A DNA stretch of 35,745 nt. Origin: Chloroflexota bacterium (GTDB lineage: Bacteria; Chloroflexota; Limnocylindria; QHBO01). A program made the translations under genes and the position numbers. Shown piece by piece: positions 16,659 through 25,088 of the stretch. Below the pieces are notes generated by a model that saw only the letters and a list, made by a program, of their open reading frames with translations, ran no database searches and was not told where the DNA came from. The number at the start of each line of letters is the position of its first letter. Position 1 is the stretch's first letter. The DNA is taken from positions 1 through 35,745 of the forward strand of contig JAOUHE010000001.1 of NCBI GenBank assembly GCA_029865285.1, written 5' to 3'.

Positions 16659-16924
16659 TTACGTCGCCATCGTCATCGCGCGATCCTGCCGGAGCAGAAA
16701 CGGTGCGAGGTAGGCGGGGATGTGCGAGTGCAGTAGGCGAGATTGGAGCTGTGCTCACGGTCGGCGTAAATGACCAGCCGGCCGTACCCTCGCGCCTCCG
16801 CCTTTTCGCGCAGTCGCTCAAGCCGATTCAGATAGAGCGTCGGGGAGAGCTCCGGCATCACGGCCGACCTCCCGAACTCGGGCAGCCACACGTCGGCCAG
16901 CCTGGGACGCTTCGTCGTCACCAT
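16659..16924 (-). pseudogene. Broken N-terminal fragment of an M24/Xaa-Pro-peptidase-like protein
   Basis: The ATG at 16922-16924 opens a frame that reads LADVWLPEFG...YLNRLERLRE...GYGRLVIYADREH...NLAY, the usual N-terminus of M24-type creatinase/Xaa-Pro peptidase homologues, which normally continue for over 300 residues. Directly after NLAY (Y64, codon at 16733-16735) the frame turns into unrelated residues and stops near 16673. In the -1 frame the coding continues without a break as LHSHIPAYLAPFLLRQD... to a TAA at 16659-16661. One missing C in the codon junction (TAC-CTG read as TACTG) would join the two. Even the joined product would be only ~88 residues and lacks the catalytic M24 domain, so the gene is truncated as well as frameshifted. 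It starts four bases after the FG-GAP stop. Confidence 0.6.
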
Positions 16925-16928
16925 CGGT

Positions 16929-18605
16929 TCAGTTCCACCCCGGCGTCCAGGGGAGCGCCTCGGTCGCACCGCGCTCGATGACGTAGAACCGGTTGGTCTC
17001 GACGGTCAGCCGCGGTCCGTCCTCACCGTCAGGCCAATGCACGGCGACGTCGGCCCGCTCGGCGGATCCGAGCCCGATGTGGATCCAGCCAAGCTGGCCG
17101 CCGACGTGGCCGCCGCCCACGGTGACCTCGTGCCAGATCGTTCGGTCACCGACCGTGACCTCGACCCAGGCGCCGATTGCATCTCCGTTGGGACCCGCTT
17201 GTGCCAGGTCGAGCGCCACCCAATTCCCCATCCTCGTCGGGTGGTCCGCGTCGCCCCAACCGACGTTCCGCCACAACTTCACATTTTCACGCCGGTTGAC
17301 GACGATGAGGTCCAGCATGCCGTCGAGGTTGAAGTCGGCGAGCGCAGCTCCGCGGGCACGCGAGAAGCTGAGGACGCCGGCCGCCTCGGCGCGTTCGATG
17401 AACGTGCCATCAGGCTGCCCGAGCAGCAGGTTGCTGGGATCCAGCGCCGCGAAGTCCGGCTGGGCCTCCACGTTGCCCTTTGAAATGAAGAGATCCATGA
17501 GCCCATCGTTGTTGACGTCCTGGAATTCGGCATGCCAGGCCGTCGAACGCATCTCCACGTCCCCCGCGAACGGGCGCCGAGCGGTCACGCCACGCTCCAG
17601 GGCGATGTTGTCGTAGCGCGGCTCGGTTGTTCCATCGGCCAGGGTCTGGAGCTTGTTGTCGCCCTGGCTGGTGAGGAAGACCTCCGGGAAGCCATCGCCG
17701 GTCAGATCCTGGCTCGCGATCCCCATGCCCCACACTCGTACCGTCTGCCACCCCTGGTCGTGCGACCAGAGGCTGGGAGGACGTCCCGGCTCGACCTTCC
17801 AGAGCTGCTCCTCGCCCGCACTGAAATCGACGTAGTAGTGGCGGTCGTTGGAAACCCGCAGGTCACGCCGACCGGAATGATTCCAGTCACTGAACAGCAT
17901 CGACAGTGGGCACCAGGACGGTGTCAGGGGCACGCTCGGCCCAAACCCGTTGCCGGCCGGATTCGGGCGGATCAGCGCGCTGTCGAGACAGAGGTGTTCG
18001 CGGTCGTCGCTCTCCTGATCGAAGTAGTTGCCGATCGCGACGGTCGGCCATTCTGCGGCGCGCTCCCACGTTGCGCTGAAGGCGGTGGTCCAGACGCTTC
18101 CCCCGTCGAACTGCCAGGTCGCGTTCGCCCGCTCGAATCGGCAGTCACCGAGCCCGCGCAGCAGGACGTTCTCGCCGTAGCGCAGCACCGCGAGGTCGGT
18201 CCGGCCATCACTGTCGACGTCGAGTGGGTACGCGCCCGTGACCTGGGTCAGATCGGTCGTCGCGTGCGGAACCGGGCTGAAGTGCAGCGCGCCGCCGGGC
18301 TCGCTCTCGTTCCGGTAGAGGGCGGCCGGCGCCTCGCCTCCGGCGAGATAGATCTCCTGGCGCCCGTCGTCGTTGCAGTCAAAGACTGCCACTCCGCCGC
18401 CCACGAAGTAGATGAAGTCCCCGTCGTAGCGGTGATCGATACCGGCCGCGGCGGCCTCTTCCACGAAGTTGGGCGGGTCGAGGGCGGAGAGGGGCGCGTC
18501 CGGCGTGAGGCCGCGTAGCACGCCCCATGCCACAAGCGCGAAGACCGTCAGGCCAAGCGCCGCGAGGGCCAGCGTCGCCGGGCGCCGCCTCACCGCTTGT
18601 CCCAT
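16929..18605 (-). CDS. FG-GAP/VCBS repeat protein with ASPIC/UnbV C-terminal domain
   Basis: 558 residues. An N-terminal signal-anchor lies at about 10-31. Six or so FG-GAP-type repeats carry calcium-loop motifs: FDCNDDGRQEIYL, LDVDSDGRTDLAVL, FSDWNHSGRRDLRV, QDLTGDGFPEVFL, QDVNNDGLMDLFI and ADFNLDGMLDLIV, the pattern D-x-[DN]-x-[DGN]-G of integrin-like propellers. The last ~100 residues (NWVALDLAQ...GDAIGAWVEV...VGGGHVGGQ...VHWPDG) are the ASPIC/UnbV domain, often found after FG-GAP repeats in cell-surface or secreted proteins. Probably an extracytoplasmic calcium-binding adhesion or binding protein. Divergent from the haloperoxidase-like gene across 124 bases; the peptidase fragment and epimerase follow on the same strand. 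Confidence 0.88.
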   Translation of the reverse strand: MGQAVRRRPATLALAALGLTVFALVAWGVLRGLTPDAPLSALDPPNFVEEAAAAGIDHRYDGDFIYFVGGGVAVFDCNDDGRQEIYLAGGEAPAALYRNESEPGGALHFSPVPHATTDLTQVTGAYPLDVDSDGRTDLAVLRYGENVLLRGLGDCRFERANATWQFDGGSVWTTAFSATWERAAEWPTVAIGNYFDQESDDREHLCLDSALIRPNPAGNGFGPSVPLTPSWCPLSMLFSDWNHSGRRDLRVSNDRHYYVDFSAGEEQLWKVEPGRPPSLWSHDQGWQTVRVWGMGIASQDLTGDGFPEVFLTSQGDNKLQTLADGTTEPRYDNIALERGVTARRPFAGDVEMRSTAWHAEFQDVNNDGLMDLFISKGNVEAQPDFAALDPSNLLLGQPDGTFIERAEAAGVLSFSRARGAALADFNLDGMLDLIVVNRRENVKLWRNVGWGDADHPTRMGNWVALDLAQAGPNGDAIGAWVEVTVGDRTIWHEVTVGGGHVGGQLGWIHIGLGSAERADVAVHWPDGEDGPRLTVETNRFYVIERGATEALPWTPGWN

Positions 18606-18729
18606 CGCTCGAGGTCGCCGGTCACGGGCCGCATTGAATCACATCGGGTAGATTTGTCCGGCCTGATCCGGTCCGCATCGTTCCCGAGACCGATAATGGT
18701 GCCGCTGCTCCGGGCGAGACGAGGAGGTC

Positions 18730-20616
18730 ATGGTCGACAGGCTGCGGCGCCGACACCGTTCATGGCGGGGCCGGCGTGGGGTCCAGGTGGTCGCCCTGCT
18801 TGCCCTGCTGCTGGCCCTGCCTCGCTGCGATGCGAGTCTCCCGTACATCGTCACTGGATGCGTTCGCGGCGATCTCGACGGTCACTCGGTGGCTCGCGTC
18901 TGGGACGAACAGCTGCTCGGGCTGATCCGGCAGGTCGTGCCCGCCCCCACCGAGCACGCACGCAACCTGTTCCACATGTCGGCGGCAATGTGGGACGCCT
19001 GGGCAGCCTACGATCCCGATGCCGACGGCGTCTTCGTCACCGAGAAGCTTCAGGCGGCTGATCGGCAGACGGCCCGCGAGGCTGCCATCAGTTTCGCCGC
19101 CTACCGGATCCTCCTGTGGCGCTACGCAGGAGTCGCCGACCTCGCTACAGCCAGGGAGCAACTCGACGCCACCATGGCCTCGCTCTGCTATCGGCCTGAG
19201 GAAACGACGACGGAGGGCGGTTCGCCGTCTGCGCTCGGCAATCGGATCGCGGCCGCCGTGATCGAGTACGGGCGCCATGACGGCTCGCTGGAACAGGAGC
19301 GGTACGTCGACGACTCATACCGCCCCCAGAACGAGCCGATGGTGGTCAAGGAGCCCGGGACCGTCATGCGCGATCCGAACCGGTGGCAGCCGCTCTCCAT
19401 CGGCCAGCAACTCTCGCAGAACGGCCTGCCGATTCCCGGCAACGTGCAGGCCTTCATCGGATCCCAATGGGGCCACGTCACATCGTTCGCGCTCCCCGCT
19501 TCGGCCCAGGGCACGCCCATCGACCCCGGACCTCCCCCGCGCCTCGCAGATCCGGCTACCGATGTGGCCTTCAAACAGGCCGCCATCGATGAGATCCGCT
19601 ACAGCAGTAAACTCGACCCGTCCGACGGAAGGATCATCGACATCGGTCCGGCCTCGAGCGGCCATAACACGCTCGGGACGAACGACGGTGGCGGGTACCC
19701 GACCAACCCGGTGACCGGCGGGCCGTACGCCCCCGACAGGGTTCTGGAGGCCGATTTCGGGCGGGCGGTCGCGGAGTTCTGGGCCGATGGGCCGACCTCC
19801 GAAACGCCCCCCGGTCACTGGAATGTGATCGCCAACTACGTGTCGGACTCACCCGACATCGAGCACCGCATCGGTGGCCAGGGTCCGGTCGTCGATCGCC
19901 TGGAGTGGGACGTGAAGGTCTACCTGGCCTTGAATGGCGCGGTCCATGACGCGGCCATCGCAGCCTGGGGGGTGAAGTCGTTCTACGACTCCGTCCGGCC
20001 GATCTCCATGATTCGGTACATGGGCGGTCTCGGCCAGTCGAGCGACCCGTCCGGGCCGGCCTACGACCCCGAGGGGCTGCCGCTGGTGTCGGGCCTTGTC
20101 GAAGTCGTGACGGCCGAATCGAGCGCGCCCGGCCAGCGGCACGCGGGATTGGCGGACCACATCGGCGAGGTGGCTATCCATGCCTGGCGAGGAAGTCCGG
20201 CCGATCCCAAGACGCAGGTGAGCGGCGTCGGCTGGATCCGCGCGGTGGAGTGGGTACCGTATCAGCGACCGACGTTCGTAACGCCCTCGTTCGCGGGATA
20301 CGTGTCGGGTCACAGCGCGTTCAGCCGTGCCGGCGCCGAGGTCCTGACCGCCATGACAGGCAGCCCCTTCTTCCCGGGCGGTCTGGGAACCTGGTTGATA
20401 CCCGCCGGGAGTCTGCTCCACGAGGATGGGCCGACCGAAGACGTCTCCCTGCAATGGGCAACCTACTACGACGCCTCCGATCAGGCCGGCATCTCGCGCC
20501 TGTGGGGAGGCATCCATATCGCGGCCGATGATCTGCGGGGCCGCGAGATAGGCTCGGTCTGCGGCACGGGAGCATGGGCGGCAGCCGTCGCCCGCTTTGA
20601 TGGAACGGCCCGCTGA
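18730..20616 (+). CDS. Secreted vanadium-haloperoxidase-like (PAP2-superfamily) protein
   Basis: 628 residues from an ATG with GAGGAGG just upstream (18720 region). A basic start and hydrophobic stretch (about 18-30) indicate export; C33 is not in a good lipobox. The C-terminal half carries the vanadate/phosphate site of the family: K416-x6-R423-P424 (KSFYDSVRP), SGH (526-528, GYVSGHSAFS) and SR-x5-H (R590, H596 in SRLWGGIH). H528 would be the acid-base residue and H596 the vanadate ligand. The N-terminal ~240 residues are helical with no known motif. Relatives are annotated as vanadium-dependent haloperoxidases or PAP2-like phosphatases; whether this one oxidises halide or hydrolyses phosphate cannot be told. 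Divergent from the FG-GAP protein gene. Confidence 0.85.
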   Translation: MVDRLRRRHRSWRGRRGVQVVALLALLLALPRCDASLPYIVTGCVRGDLDGHSVARVWDEQLLGLIRQVVPAPTEHARNLFHMSAAMWDAWAAYDPDADGVFVTEKLQAADRQTAREAAISFAAYRILLWRYAGVADLATAREQLDATMASLCYRPEETTTEGGSPSALGNRIAAAVIEYGRHDGSLEQERYVDDSYRPQNEPMVVKEPGTVMRDPNRWQPLSIGQQLSQNGLPIPGNVQAFIGSQWGHVTSFALPASAQGTPIDPGPPPRLADPATDVAFKQAAIDEIRYSSKLDPSDGRIIDIGPASSGHNTLGTNDGGGYPTNPVTGGPYAPDRVLEADFGRAVAEFWADGPTSETPPGHWNVIANYVSDSPDIEHRIGGQGPVVDRLEWDVKVYLALNGAVHDAAIAAWGVKSFYDSVRPISMIRYMGGLGQSSDPSGPAYDPEGLPLVSGLVEVVTAESSAPGQRHAGLADHIGEVAIHAWRGSPADPKTQVSGVGWIRAVEWVPYQRPTFVTPSFAGYVSGHSAFSRAGAEVLTAMTGSPFFPGGLGTWLIPAGSLLHEDGPTEDVSLQWATYYDASDQAGISRLWGGIHIAADDLRGREIGSVCGTGAWAAAVARFDGTAR

Positions 20617-20637
20617 GCGGCGGGTCGACCCTCTCGC

Positions 20638-21627
20638 TCAGCCTCGCTCGGCAGCCTCGAAGATGCGCTCGATGACTCGCAGATTGGCGACCGCATCCGC
20701 CGCCGCCACCGGCGTGGGCAGACCATCGAGGATGGCCGCCGCGAATCGTTCGACCTCGGCGGTATAGGGGTCCGCCGTCTCGAACGTCAGGACCTCGGTG
20801 CTCGGGGCGACGGGGGGATCACCACCGGCCGTGACGAACACTTCGGTTGGGCGATCCGGCGGGATATTGAACGGGATCCCGACCGAGATGCGCCCCTCGG
20901 TCCCGTACACGTGGACCCGCTGGTCGTCCTCCGCACGAATCGAGCAGGTGAAGGTCGCCACCCCGTCACCGAATTCCAGGATCCCGCTGGTCAGGATGTC
21001 GACCCCGCTCGCCGGATCACGGGTGATGGATGCTGTCACGCGGGTCGGCTCGCTGCCGAACAGCATGCGCGACAGGTTGACCGAGTAGCACCCCACGTCG
21101 AACAGCGCCCCGCCGCCAGCCTCGCGGATATTGCGGATGTTCGTCGGGTCGTCGTTGAAGTACGAGAACCAGCTCTGAATGGCTGTGAGCCGACCGATGC
21201 GACCCGACGAGACCAGCTCCCGCACCGCGATCCACGACGGGTGCTGGCGATACATGAACGCCTCCATCAAGCGCAGGCCAGCCGCCGCAAAGACATCGAC
21301 CATCGCCTGGGCATCGCCAGCTGTCATGGCGAGTGGCTTCTCACACAGGACGTGCTTGCCGGCGCGGGCCGCAGCGGTGGCCCACTCGGCATGGAGGTGA
21401 TTCGGCAGCGGGATGTAGACCGCATCCACCGCGGCGTCTGCGAGCAGCGCCTCATACGAGCCGTGCGCCGTCGGGATGCGGAGCTCGTGGGCGACCTCGC
21501 GAGCCCGGGTCGCGTCGCGTGAGGCGATCGCCACCACCTCGACGCGACTGGCCTTCTTCATCCCCGGGATGACTTTGGTCCGTGCGATGTCGGCGGTCGA
21601 AAGGACCCCCAGCCGCAGCTTGTCCAC
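20638..21627 (-). CDS. Gfo/Idh/MocA-family sugar dehydrogenase
   Basis: 329 residues from GTG 21625-21627, with GGAG four bases upstream and the SDR stop eight bases away; upstream in-frame codons lie within the SDR gene. The Rossmann start LRLGVLSTADIA replaces the classical GxGxxA. The family EKP motif is at 96-98 (VLCEKPLAM), MEAFMYRQHP follows at 121-130, and GALFDVGCY (D177, Y181) supplies the catalytic region. This form resembles the dimeric dihydrodiol / D-xylose 1-dehydrogenase branch, so NAD(P)-dependent oxidation of an aldose such as xylose is a reasonable guess, given the xyl genes next door. Other sugars or polyols remain possible. Cotranscribed with the SDR gene. Confidence 0.88.
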   Translation of the reverse strand: MDKLRLGVLSTADIARTKVIPGMKKASRVEVVAIASRDATRAREVAHELRIPTAHGSYEALLADAAVDAVYIPLPNHLHAEWATAAARAGKHVLCEKPLAMTAGDAQAMVDVFAAAGLRLMEAFMYRQHPSWIAVRELVSSGRIGRLTAIQSWFSYFNDDPTNIRNIREAGGGALFDVGCYSVNLSRMLFGSEPTRVTASITRDPASGVDILTSGILEFGDGVATFTCSIRAEDDQRVHVYGTEGRISVGIPFNIPPDRPTEVFVTAGGDPPVAPSTEVLTFETADPYTAEVERFAAAILDGLPTPVAAADAVANLRVIERIFEAAERG

Positions 21628-21635
21628 GGCTCCGC

Positions 21636-22343
21636 TCAACCCCAGGAGGTCTCGGTGACCGGGCGGAACGCGACCTCCAGGATCCGATGTGTCCGAGGCC
21701 GCGTCAGCGCGAACATCACCGTCTCGGCAACGTCCTCCGGCTTCATCATGCCGGCCAGCTGGGGCATTCCCGGGGTTCGCCCGCGGCCCATGGCGAACTC
21801 GGTCGCCACGCCACCGGGGCAGATGTTGGTGCAACGCACGCCGTGCTCTCGCAGCTCGTGATCGAGCGCCCGCGTGAGCCCCACCTGGGCGAATTTCGAG
21901 GCGCAGTAGACGACCTCGAACGGCAGCCCGCGCCGCCCCGCCTCGCTGGCGATGGTGACGATATCGGCTCCCTCGCTGCGCAGCAGGTGGGGGAGCGCGG
22001 CGCGCACCGAGTAGATGGCACCCTTCACATTGACGTCGATCATCTCCTCGAGCTGATCGTCGGGGAGGTCAAGGAACGGGCCGTACGCCCCGACGCCGGC
22101 ATTGATGACCAGGATGTCGAGGCCGCCGAAGCGATCCACCGTGGCGCCGACCAGGGCGTTGAGCGAGGCCGAGTCGCGCACGTCGCATGGACGAGCGACG
22201 GCACCCGCGATCCCGAGGTCATCACCGCTCCGCGATCCGAGTCCGAGCCGAACTCCGTCGTTCGCGAGCGCTCCCGCCACAGCGGCACCGATGCCGCGAC
22301 TCGCGCCGGTGATCAGCGCGACCTTGCCGTCCAGATTGAGCAT
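21636..22343 (-). CDS. Short-chain dehydrogenase/reductase (SDR)
   Basis: 235 residues from ATG 22341-22343, preceded by GGAGG with a rather long 12-base spacer. Classical SDR motifs: TGASRGIG (12-19) for NAD(P), NAG (81-83), N105, S133 and Y146-x3-K150 (YCASK), so the catalytic tetrad is complete. The segment after the glycine motif is short (GSRSGDDLGIAGAV), making the protein slightly smaller than average. Substrate is unknown; the position in front of a Gfo/Idh/MocA dehydrogenase and divergent from the xylose repressor suggests a sugar, polyol or lactone-pathway role. Its upstream region is the same gap that holds the proposed ROK operator. Confidence 0.9.
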   Translation of the reverse strand: MLNLDGKVALITGASRGIGAAVAGALANDGVRLGLGSRSGDDLGIAGAVARPCDVRDSASLNALVGATVDRFGGLDILVINAGVGAYGPFLDLPDDQLEEMIDVNVKGAIYSVRAALPHLLRSEGADIVTIASEAGRRGLPFEVVYCASKFAQVGLTRALDHELREHGVRCTNICPGGVATEFAMGRGRTPGMPQLAGMMKPEDVAETVMFALTRPRTHRILEVAFRPVTETSWG

Positions 22344-22413
22344 CTTGGAAGTCGTCCTCCGTCTGCGCCTGATAGTCGCGGGGCGGCAGGCATGGCCCGC
22401 GTCACTCTCACGC

Positions 22414-22441
22414 TTGACACGTCCCGCTGCAATGTAAGAGT
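22414..22441 (+). promoter_or_regulatory. Promoter of the ROK-xylFHG group
   Basis: A perfect TTGACA (22414-22419) is followed after 16 bases by AAGAGT (22436-22441), preceded by TG (extended -10). The -10 match is modest, but the position, 37 bases before the GTG, is good. The proposed operator overlaps its -10. Confidence 0.55.
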
Positions 22442-22451
22442 CTACGACAAA
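22433..22451. promoter_or_regulatory. Proposed ROK/XylR operator, copy 1
   Basis: TGTAAGAGTCTACGACAAA, overlapping the -10 of the ROK promoter. It shares 14 of 19 positions with the sequence upstream of xylA (30155-30173, other strand): consensus TGTnAnAnTCTnCnACAAA. TGT and ACA half-sites are 11 bases apart, giving partial dyad symmetry, and AATGT/ACATT flanks add an outer repeat. Assignment to the adjacent ROK repressor is inference. Confidence 0.5.
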
Positions 22452-22477
22452 CATTTGGCAGAGAGGATCACAAACCC

Positions 22478-23713
22478 GTGGCGATGGACTGGGACGTGGT
22501 CGGGCAGCGCAGCGAGACCGTGCGGCGCGCGAACCTGAGTGCGATCGTCCGCGAGCTCCACCTGCGAGGTCCCCTCTCACGATCCGAGCTGGTGGCTCGC
22601 ACCGGTCTGACCCGCAGCGCCATTCGGGTTCTCCTCGGAGAGCTGGTCGCCGCCGACCTCGTCTCGGAGGATCGACGCGCTCACCTGGGCACTCCCGGAC
22701 GGCCTTCGCCGCTCGTGCACGCGAATCCCACGACAGCAGTTGTCCTGGCACTCGACATTGCCGTCGACTCGTGCGCCGTCGCCCTGGTCGGATTCGGCGG
22801 GGAGGTTCTCGCCCTGCAGCGAGTGGACCGGCCGCGTGGCCACCTGTCGGTCGCGGACACGATCGCCGACCTGGTGCAGCTTGCCGGGCCGGTCCTGGCG
22901 CCGACGCGCGGATCGGACGCCCTCATCGCGGTTGGCATCTCCGTTGCCGGCATCATCCGGCGTCCCGACGGATTAGTGCGCATGGCCCCCAACCTCGGTT
23001 GGCGCGACGTCGCTCTCGCCAATCAGCTCGGCGGCGCGCTCGGCGTGCAGGTCCCGATCTCGGTCGCGAACGAGGCGGACCTCGGAGCACTTGCCGAGCT
23101 GCGCCGCGGATCGGCGGTTGGCCTGGACGACGTCCTCTACCTGTCGGGCGAGGTGGGCGTCGGCGGCGGCCTGATCGTCGGCGGCCGGCCGCTGACCGGC
23201 GCGGCCGGCTACGGGGGAGAGGTCGGCCACTTCCCGATACGTCCCGACGGCGCTCCCTGCCACTGCGGGTCGGTAGGCTGCTGGGAGACAGAGATCGGCG
23301 AGCGCGCGCTGCTGCGCCAGGCCGGCTATGACCAGGGCGGGGGCCGGGACCAGGTTGACGCACTCCTCGCCGATGCTGCGACCGGATCGCCCAGCGCCCT
23401 CGCCGCACTCGCCGCGGTGGGTCGCTGGCTCGGGATCGGCCTGGCCGGGCTGGTGAACATCCTCAATCCGCAGATCGTCGTGCTCGGTGGTCTCTTCCAT
23501 CGCATCCACCCCTTCGTGGCTGCGACGATCGAGACCGAGCTTGACCGGCTTGCACTGGAGGCGTCACGGGCGCTCGTGCGCATCGTGCCGTCGATGCTGG
23601 CCGAGGACGCCCCGTTGCTCGGTGCGGCCGAGATGGCATTCGACGCGCTCCTGTCCGACCCGGCCGGTTACCTTGGGCGATTCGAGCCACTGGCCGCCGC
23701 AGGAGGTGTCTAA
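22478..23713 (+). CDS. xylR: ROK-family transcriptional repressor, XylR-like
   Basis: 411 residues. N-terminal winged helix (about 15-75) with GPLSRSELVARTGLTRSAI as the helix-turn-helix and GTPGRPS (71-77) as wing. The ROK sugar-kinase-like domain follows: ALDIAVDSCAVALVG, ISVANEADLGAL, SGEVGVGGGLIVGG, then GEVGHFPIRPDGAPCHCGSVGCWE with E248, H251 and the zinc Cys C261, C263 and C268. This is a sugar-sensing regulator rather than a kinase because of the DNA-binding domain. GTG 22478 has GAGAGGA ten bases upstream; ATG 22484 is an alternative. Being first in line before xylFHG and facing xylAB, it is most likely the xylose repressor, released by a xylose-type ligand. The ligand is inferred. 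Confidence 0.88.
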   Translation: MAMDWDVVGQRSETVRRANLSAIVRELHLRGPLSRSELVARTGLTRSAIRVLLGELVAADLVSEDRRAHLGTPGRPSPLVHANPTTAVVLALDIAVDSCAVALVGFGGEVLALQRVDRPRGHLSVADTIADLVQLAGPVLAPTRGSDALIAVGISVAGIIRRPDGLVRMAPNLGWRDVALANQLGGALGVQVPISVANEADLGALAELRRGSAVGLDDVLYLSGEVGVGGGLIVGGRPLTGAAGYGGEVGHFPIRPDGAPCHCGSVGCWETEIGERALLRQAGYDQGGGRDQVDALLADAATGSPSALAALAAVGRWLGIGLAGLVNILNPQIVVLGGLFHRIHPFVAATIETELDRLALEASRALVRIVPSMLAEDAPLLGAAEMAFDALLSDPAGYLGRFEPLAAAGGV

Positions 23714-23739
23714 TATGCGGGCCGACGTTCAACGAAGGG

Positions 23740-23761
23740 CCTTGCCGTGCGAGCGGCAAGG
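23740..23761 (+). terminator. Hairpin between the repressor gene and xylF
   Basis: CCTTGCCG and CGGCAAGG (perfect eight-base-pair stem) flank the six-base loop TGCGAG, 26 bases after the repressor stop. No U-run follows, so it may be a weak terminator or a processing/stability element rather than a full stop. A second small stem, TCGCC-CCAAA-GGCGA, lies near 23788-23802. Confidence 0.5.
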
Positions 23762-23916
23762 TCGTACCCTGCACGGACATCGGATTGTCGCCCCAAAGGC
23801 GAGTGGCGAAGGTCCCGGTCTGCCCGAATCCCTGCGCGCGGAACGAAGCGAGGGAGGGCACGACTGAAGGAAGTACGCATCGGACTGGTCAACGTCATCT
23901 TGAGAAGGAGTCACCC

Positions 23917-25065
23917 ATGCTAGCTCGCCGAATGGTGGCGATCCTCCCGCTCGTCGCGCTTCTGGTCGCGGCGTGCACCTCGGCCTCAAATGAGCCGAGC
24001 GGATCCACAGATGCCTCGGCGTCCGGATCCGCCCCGGCCGCCGACTGCATCGTCGCGGTCTCCTGGAACAACTTCCAGCAGCCGCGCTGGGCCCGCGCCG
24101 ACAAGCCGGCCATGCAGGATGCCGTTGAGGCCGGTGGCGGCACGTTCATCGACGCCGACGCCAACCTCGACAGCCTGCAGCAGGCAACCGATATCGACAG
24201 CTTCATCGAGCAGGGGGCTGACGTCCTCGTGCTGCTGGCCCAGGATGGCACCGCCATCCTGCCGTCGGTCGAAAAGGCCAAGACGGCCGGCATCCCGGTC
24301 ATCGCCTACGACCGGCTCCTTGAAGATCCCGACATCCTGTACCTGACCTTCGATAACCAGGGCGTCGGCGTCGCCGAGGCCGAGGCCATCCTGGCCGCGG
24401 TGCCGACCGGCAACTACGTCGTCATCAAGGGCGACCCTGGCGACGCGAACGCAACCTTCCTGCGCGATGGCTTTGACGTTGCCGGGCTCCAGGACGCGGT
24501 CGATGCTGGTGACATCACCATCATCTACGAGGAGTTCACCGACGCCTGGTCCACCGAGAACGCAGAAGCCAACATGGATGCAGCCATCCAGCTGGCCAAG
24601 TCCCAGGGCATCGAGATCGATGCGGTCCTCTCGGAGAACGACAGCATGGCGCTCGGCGTCGTTGCCTCGCTCACCAAGGAAGGCCTGCAGGGGACGGTCC
24701 CGGTCAGTGGGCAGGACGGCGACTTCGCCAACCTGAACAACGTGGCCAAGGGCCTGCAGTACGTCGACGTCTGGAAGGATGCCTTCGCACTCGGCAAGAC
24801 GGCCGGTGAGGCTGCCCTCCAGCTCTGCGCTGGCAAGACCAACGCCGAAGTGACGGCTCCGGACGGACTCGGTCTCGCAGCGCCGGCCGCCGGGACAGCG
24901 ACGACCGACTTCGAGACCCCCGGCGGGAACACCGTCAAGTCGATCATCCTGACCCCGACACCGGTCACCTTCGACACGCTTGACCTCGTGGTCGACTCGT
25001 GGATCCCGAAGGCGGACCTCTGCGCCGGCGTGGACGCGGCTTCGGCCCCGGACGCCTGCAAGTAA
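23917..25065 (+). CDS. xylF: D-xylose ABC transporter substrate-binding lipoprotein
   Basis: 382 residues from ATG 23917, with GAGAAGGAG six bases upstream. Lipoprotein signal peptide with lipobox LVAAC (Cys20) and a Ser/Ala/Asn/Gly-rich linker. The periplasmic-binding-protein type 1 sugar domain has family landmarks of XylF: WNNFQQPRWARAD near the start, GADVLVLLAQD, GIPVIAYDRLL, YLTFDNQGVGVAEA, VLSENDSMALGVV and VSGQDGDFANL. The YDRLL and FDN segments are typical of xylose binders. The protein should be tethered outside the membrane and deliver xylose to XylH. A C-terminal tail with two Cys (about 369 and 381) is beyond the usual fold. Followed by a strong hairpin, consistent with this being the most abundant product. 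Confidence 0.92.
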   Translation: MLARRMVAILPLVALLVAACTSASNEPSGSTDASASGSAPAADCIVAVSWNNFQQPRWARADKPAMQDAVEAGGGTFIDADANLDSLQQATDIDSFIEQGADVLVLLAQDGTAILPSVEKAKTAGIPVIAYDRLLEDPDILYLTFDNQGVGVAEAEAILAAVPTGNYVVIKGDPGDANATFLRDGFDVAGLQDAVDAGDITIIYEEFTDAWSTENAEANMDAAIQLAKSQGIEIDAVLSENDSMALGVVASLTKEGLQGTVPVSGQDGDFANLNNVAKGLQYVDVWKDAFALGKTAGEAALQLCAGKTNAEVTAPDGLGLAAPAAGTATTDFETPGGNTVKSIILTPTPVTFDTLDLVVDSWIPKADLCAGVDAASAPDACK

Positions 25066-25088
25066 CCCAGCAAGCCCTCTGAGTTAAT

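Noticed and set aside
17532..18518. 328-codon plus-strand frame inside the FG-GAP gene
   Set aside because: No family features; the minus-strand frame has repeated calcium-loop motifs and an ASPIC domain.
18826..18830. Possible lipobox at Cys33 of the haloperoxidase-like protein
   Set aside because: The residue before the Cys is Arg, which does not fit a signal peptidase II site; a simple signal peptide or anchor is more likely.
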